Positions 17,401-19,978 of a stretch of DNA of 19,978 bases are shown piece after piece (position 1 is the stretch's first letter; the number at the start of each line of letters is the position of its first letter). The position numbers and the translations under genes were made by a program. The stretch is from Carex sylvatica (taxonomy: Eukaryota; Streptophyta; Magnoliopsida; Poales; Cyperaceae), in contig CAXKVR010000593.1 in assembly GCA_964058845.1 (NCBI GenBank), positions 1-19,978 on the forward strand, in the 5' to 3' direction. The notes under the pieces were generated by a model. It was not told the DNA's origin, did no database searches, and was given only the letters and a program-made list of their open reading frames with translations.

Positions 17401-19452
17401 TTAAACTACAGGTCATGCGGAATTGGGGTTAGTTAGGCATATAGAAATGCCTAAAATATTATCCAATGAAATATGGCTTCAATTAATTAAGTTTATGAGT
17501 TAATAAATACATTATTCTCATCACTACTAGAAATTGATTATTTTTATTTGGAAGTTATTGACCCTCTTTCAAAAAATAAATAGGAGGTGTAAATCGGTAA
17601 ATCGGTAAATCGGATATTCGGTAAGAGAGTCGAGCGAGTCAGATACTCAGAAGTATGTGTCACGCAAACGAAGTGACCCATCGCGAAACACGACAAAAGA
17701 AAATGTAACTTCGTCTGGACTCTGGAGCAATTTACTGTAATAAATTAGACTTCGGATCATCTCGGGCCACGACAAAAGAAAATGTATGCAGATTTCTATG
17801 TATGCGGACCACTGACACTGGGATTTAGTTGGCTCTCTCTCTTTCCCTCAGTATTATAAAATGCAGTTTTCATGCGGTATGCAAAAGGCCATCTTATACC
17901 GCATATTCGGTATACGGTCGCATATGCGAATTTCTATGCGAATTTTTTCATTAAATATTAAATATGACACCCTCAATTAAATATTTAATATTTAATTCGT
18001 TTTAATCTAATTAAATATGACATTTATCAAATAACATATAAAATATACTATTTGTTACTTAATTCTTTTTTTTTGGTCTAAACATAAAAAGGAATATCTA
18101 AAACGGAAGATACTATATTGTATTTTGAAGTTAGAGACAGATAGCAATTTTCTGTCACTATTCTTCTTCTTTTTTTGAGTAAATTTTGCCAACTGTAGAG
18201 GAAAAGCTACTACAACAGCCCATTGTAAATTTCTTATAGTATCGGACCAATTTAAATTTCTTACCAAGGCTTGAAAGCCGGAGCACTGATAAACTACCGG
18301 TAAAATCAATACGCTTGTATAGTCCCACAATTACAGCTAAAGAAAAATCAATGCGCGCCTATAAATAAAGTCAGAAGGCACTGCTTCATTCATCTGGATG
18401 GATCGGGACTCAACAAGTGGGTTCGGGTCCATTTGGGTCCATGGATCCATGGATCCGGTTATTTTCGGATTTGTTAATGGATTTGGGAAACTTTTAATAT
18501 GTTTTTAGTCAGAATTGCATATAGAGTCCGCAGAAGTGATTTTTATGCAGTGGAGGGCCGCAAACGCATATGCGGCCGTATATGCACCCGCATAAACTGT
18601 ATTTTACAACACTAGCTTTCCTCGGAGACCCGCCCTGCTGCCCCTTTCATTTATGTGGACCCCACATATCAAATATCAGTCTACAAAAAGCTACTTCAAT
18701 TCCAGATCAGAGGTCCGTATGTATGAGAAATTAATAATTGAACCCTACCTGCTCTCAACTGATCACTCTTGTCTTAGTTGCTTTGATCCTTAATAATTAA
18801 TCTTAATTTTTTGTAGTTAATCATTACCTATTTAATAGCACTCAATGTTAGATTCATTATTTGATTGATTATTATCAGAAAAAAATATTAATTTATATTG
18901 CGTATGAATACTCCGTTATCACTGAGGACATGTTGCTACTTTCAAAGTAAACAAACATTTTGTAATTTTATTTATAAAACTTGAGAAGAACCCTTTTCTT
19001 CAAATCCAATTCCTATTTTACATCATACACAATAACTTTACTAGAGTACCCTGAAAAGTGAAAACTACACATTACCAAACCAACTTAATAACTCATTTCA
19101 CTATCAAGTATCAACAACTAAGAAACAAATTAACAAAAGGATAAAAAAAAAAAACAAATATGAAGAACTTCCATACCAAGAGACCATATGCAAAGACTTG
19201 AATGCCGTTGTTTCCAAGAGCTGCAGCGGCAAATTCGAGGTTGCCGAGGTGTCCACAGAATGTTTGGGAAGCAATTGACATGACGCTGATCATCATGTAC
19301 ACGACAACTGCCGGAGCCGCAAGAGGCATCAAAAGCTGTATTTCGATAAATGTAGCCAAATTCATTCGCCAGAACCATGTTCTTGTATTGTCGCTCAGTA
19401 CCGCCTCCAGCTGATCTGAGGATCCATTTGCTTCATCTTTTTGGTTCACCAT
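14485..19452 (-). CDS. DTX40: MATE-family efflux transporter, DETOXIFICATION 40-like (7 exons)
   Basis: Exons joined in frame are 19452-19177, 17004-16373, 16256-16200, 15960-15722, 15350-15232, 14781-14695 and 14559-14485. All introns are GT-AG. The total is 1485 nt, or 494 residues plus stop, the normal size for plant MATE proteins. These are 12-helix membrane antiporters that export metabolites or xenobiotics, usually in exchange for protons. Family marks include [104 protein letters not shown] and [11 protein letters not shown]. It ends [10 protein letters not shown]. From recalled family likeness I call it DTX40-like; substrate and membrane are not shown by sequence. The start is the first ATG ([12 protein letters not shown]). 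No stop or frame error was found, so it looks functional. Confidence 0.95.
14782..15231 (-). other. MATE intron 5 (450 bp)
   Basis: The donor is GTATTATATA (15231) and the acceptor TTTTTGCAG (14782-14790). It is AT-rich and I see no gene or repeat in it. Confidence 0.8.
15351..15721 (-). other. MATE intron 4 (371 bp)
   Basis: The donor is GTAATTAAGG (15721) and the acceptor ends CATATGAAG, which lacks a strong pyrimidine tract. The protein join (LSG to VAVGSGW) strongly supports it. Nothing else was seen inside. Confidence 0.8.
17590..17613. repeat. Three copies of an 8-bp repeat
   Basis: TAAATCGG is repeated three times in tandem, followed by related words (ATATTCGG). It is a short minisatellite-like tract in the MATE intron. 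Confidence 0.85.
17689..17786. repeat. 19-bp direct repeat, 79 bp apart
   Basis: CACGACAAAAGAAAATGTA occurs exactly at 17689-17707 and 17768-17786. The cause is unknown; it may be a local duplication. Confidence 0.8.
17849..18614. mobile_element. Decayed non-autonomous hAT-like element (about 766 bp)
   Basis: The left end CAGTATTATAAAATGCAG is an imperfect inverted copy of the right end (complement TAGTGTTGTAAAATACAG), and the likeness continues through ATGCGG to about 28 bp. Both ends carry many subterminal ATGCGG/GCATATGCG words, typical of hAT elements. The flanks (CTTTCCCT and GCTTTCCT) are similar but not an exact 8-bp duplication. No transposase is encoded. Confidence 0.65.
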
Positions 19453-19488
19453 TTTTGGTGTCAAAGAGCAAAGAGTGAAGCTGTGTTG

Positions 19489-19502
19489 AGGGGAGAGAGA
19501 GT
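19489..19502 (-). promoter_or_regulatory. Pyrimidine-rich patch in the MATE leader
   Basis: On the minus strand ACTCTCTCTCCCCT lies 37-50 bp before the ATG at 19452. CT-rich patches near transcription starts are common in plant promoters. The role is inferred. Confidence 0.35.
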
Positions 19503-19552
19503 CAGTGGAGTTGAGTTATTTCTTTTGTGGAGTACGACAAAATAATTCTCCT

Positions 19553-19562
19553 CCTTTTTATG
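19553..19562 (-). promoter_or_regulatory. TATA-like box of the MATE gene
   Basis: The minus strand reads CATAAAAAGG, about 100 bp before the ATG. It overlaps the 8-bp direct repeat that flanks the inverted-repeat element at 19562-19756. No better TATA was seen nearer the gene. Confidence 0.45.
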
Positions 19563-19756
19563 AGTCCGTATCCCCCGGTACCGGAGGTGCAATTGAAAAC
19601 AACTGACGGCCCAGATCAATTTCATTCATATCAACTCAATTCGGTGTATGTTGAGGGCTTGAGGCTGTAGGGAGTGTACTTTGAGATTCGTGCCAAGTGA
19701 AATGAACGGCCCAAATTCACCACTTGCACCTTAGGTACCTGGGGTGATGCGGATTT
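19562..19756. mobile_element. Inverted-repeat MITE-like element in the MATE promoter (195 bp)
   Basis: The left part TCCGTATCCCCCGGTACC, continuing into AGGTGCAA, is an imperfect inverted copy of the right part (complement TCCGCATCACCCCAGGTACC, then AGGTGCAA). It is flanked by the exact 8-bp direct repeat CTTTTTAT at 19554-19561 and 19757-19764. That repeat is AT-rich, so chance is possible. The superfamily is uncertain because the outermost bases do not match well. Confidence 0.55.
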
Positions 19757-19764
19757 CTTTTTAT

Positions 19765-19978
19765 TAAATTCACATCCTCCCAGCTACCTGACGAGGGAAT
19801 CTTTTACAATTAATGGATTTGAACTGTTATTTTTAACTATGCACGAATCTCAAAGCCCAATAATAAATGTTCCTCACCAGCCTGAATTCCAAAACGTTTA
19901 GGGCGAGTAGAATAGAGAAATAGAGTGAAAAATGAATTTTATTTTTGCTGAACAAAAAAAAAAGTGAGTGAATATAGG
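19765..19978. other. Upstream flank, no feature recognised
   Basis: AT-rich sequence upstream of the MATE gene with no open frame of note and no repeat that I could support. Confidence 0.5.

Larger units (their letters stand above)
17005..19176 (-). other. MATE intron 1 (2172 bp)
   Basis: The donor is GTATGGAAG (19176) and the acceptor TTCCAACAG (17005). The acceptor two codons away from an alternative AG was chosen because it gives [12 protein letters not shown]. The intron contains a hAT-like element (17849-18614), an 8-bp tandem repeat (17590-17613), a 19-bp direct repeat (17689 and 17768) and AT-rich sequence. No internal gene is supported. Confidence 0.85.

Noticed and set aside
18055..18330. 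Minus-strand open frame of 91 codons in MATE intron 1
   Set aside because: It lies inside the hAT-like element, has low-complexity lysine and aromatic runs and resembles no family I know.
19452..19464. An earlier start for the MATE protein at 19464
   Set aside because: The codon there is TTG. The first ATG in frame is at 19452 and gives a normal MATE N-terminus.
1..19978. CRISPR arrays, tRNA or rRNA genes, bacterial-style operons
   Set aside because: No regular spaced repeats or RNA-gene structures were found. The tRNA-like words are retrotransposon primer-binding sites, and the sequence is clearly plant nuclear.

Overview
The window is nuclear DNA from a flowering plant, most likely a eudicot. 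The grounds are AT-rich introns with canonical GT-AG borders, a plant MATE transporter with seven exons, a plant LRR receptor-like protein (RLP) gene, and plant-type copia, gypsy, hAT and CACTA elements. I cannot name the species. Every gene-sized feature is on the minus strand.

Layout from left to right. Positions 1-3123 are a badly decayed Ty1/copia element running off the left edge. Its reverse transcriptase, integrase and gag pieces are broken by stops and frameshifts, and its tRNA primer-binding site is split by a 373-bp non-autonomous hAT element with a perfect 8-bp target duplication. Positions 3157-3235 hold a scrap of a second LRR gene, a relic of a paralogue of the gene next door. 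Positions 3614-13074 are an RLP gene of four exons (signal peptide, N-terminal cap, LRRs, island domain, last LRRs, transmembrane segment, short tail). It is a pseudogene: exon 2 is split by a 5.6-kb Ty3/gypsy element at 6552-12192, and exon 4 carries a separate frameshift near 4498.

The gypsy element is young. Its two 456-bp LTRs differ at four positions, it has a perfect 5-bp duplication (AAAGG), a primer-binding site and a polypurine tract, and almost all of gag-pol is readable. It is probably not autonomous, because gag has two in-frame TAG codons and pol has one frameshift. The last 34 codons of its pol lie inside the 3' LTR. A chromodomain-like C-terminus suggests a chromovirus, perhaps Reina-like.

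Positions 13116-14484 are intergenic, with imperfect tandem duplications and a 164-bp mini CACTA element. Positions 14485-19452 hold an apparently intact MATE/DETOXIFICATION transporter gene, DTX40-like. I could join seven exons in frame into a 494-residue protein. Its 2.2-kb first intron contains a decayed hAT-like element, and a 195-bp inverted-repeat element lies against its TATA-like box.

I see no operon-like or multi-gene system. The interest is in the nesting: at least five transposable elements in 20 kb, one of which destroyed an immune-receptor-type gene while the neighbouring transporter stayed intact.
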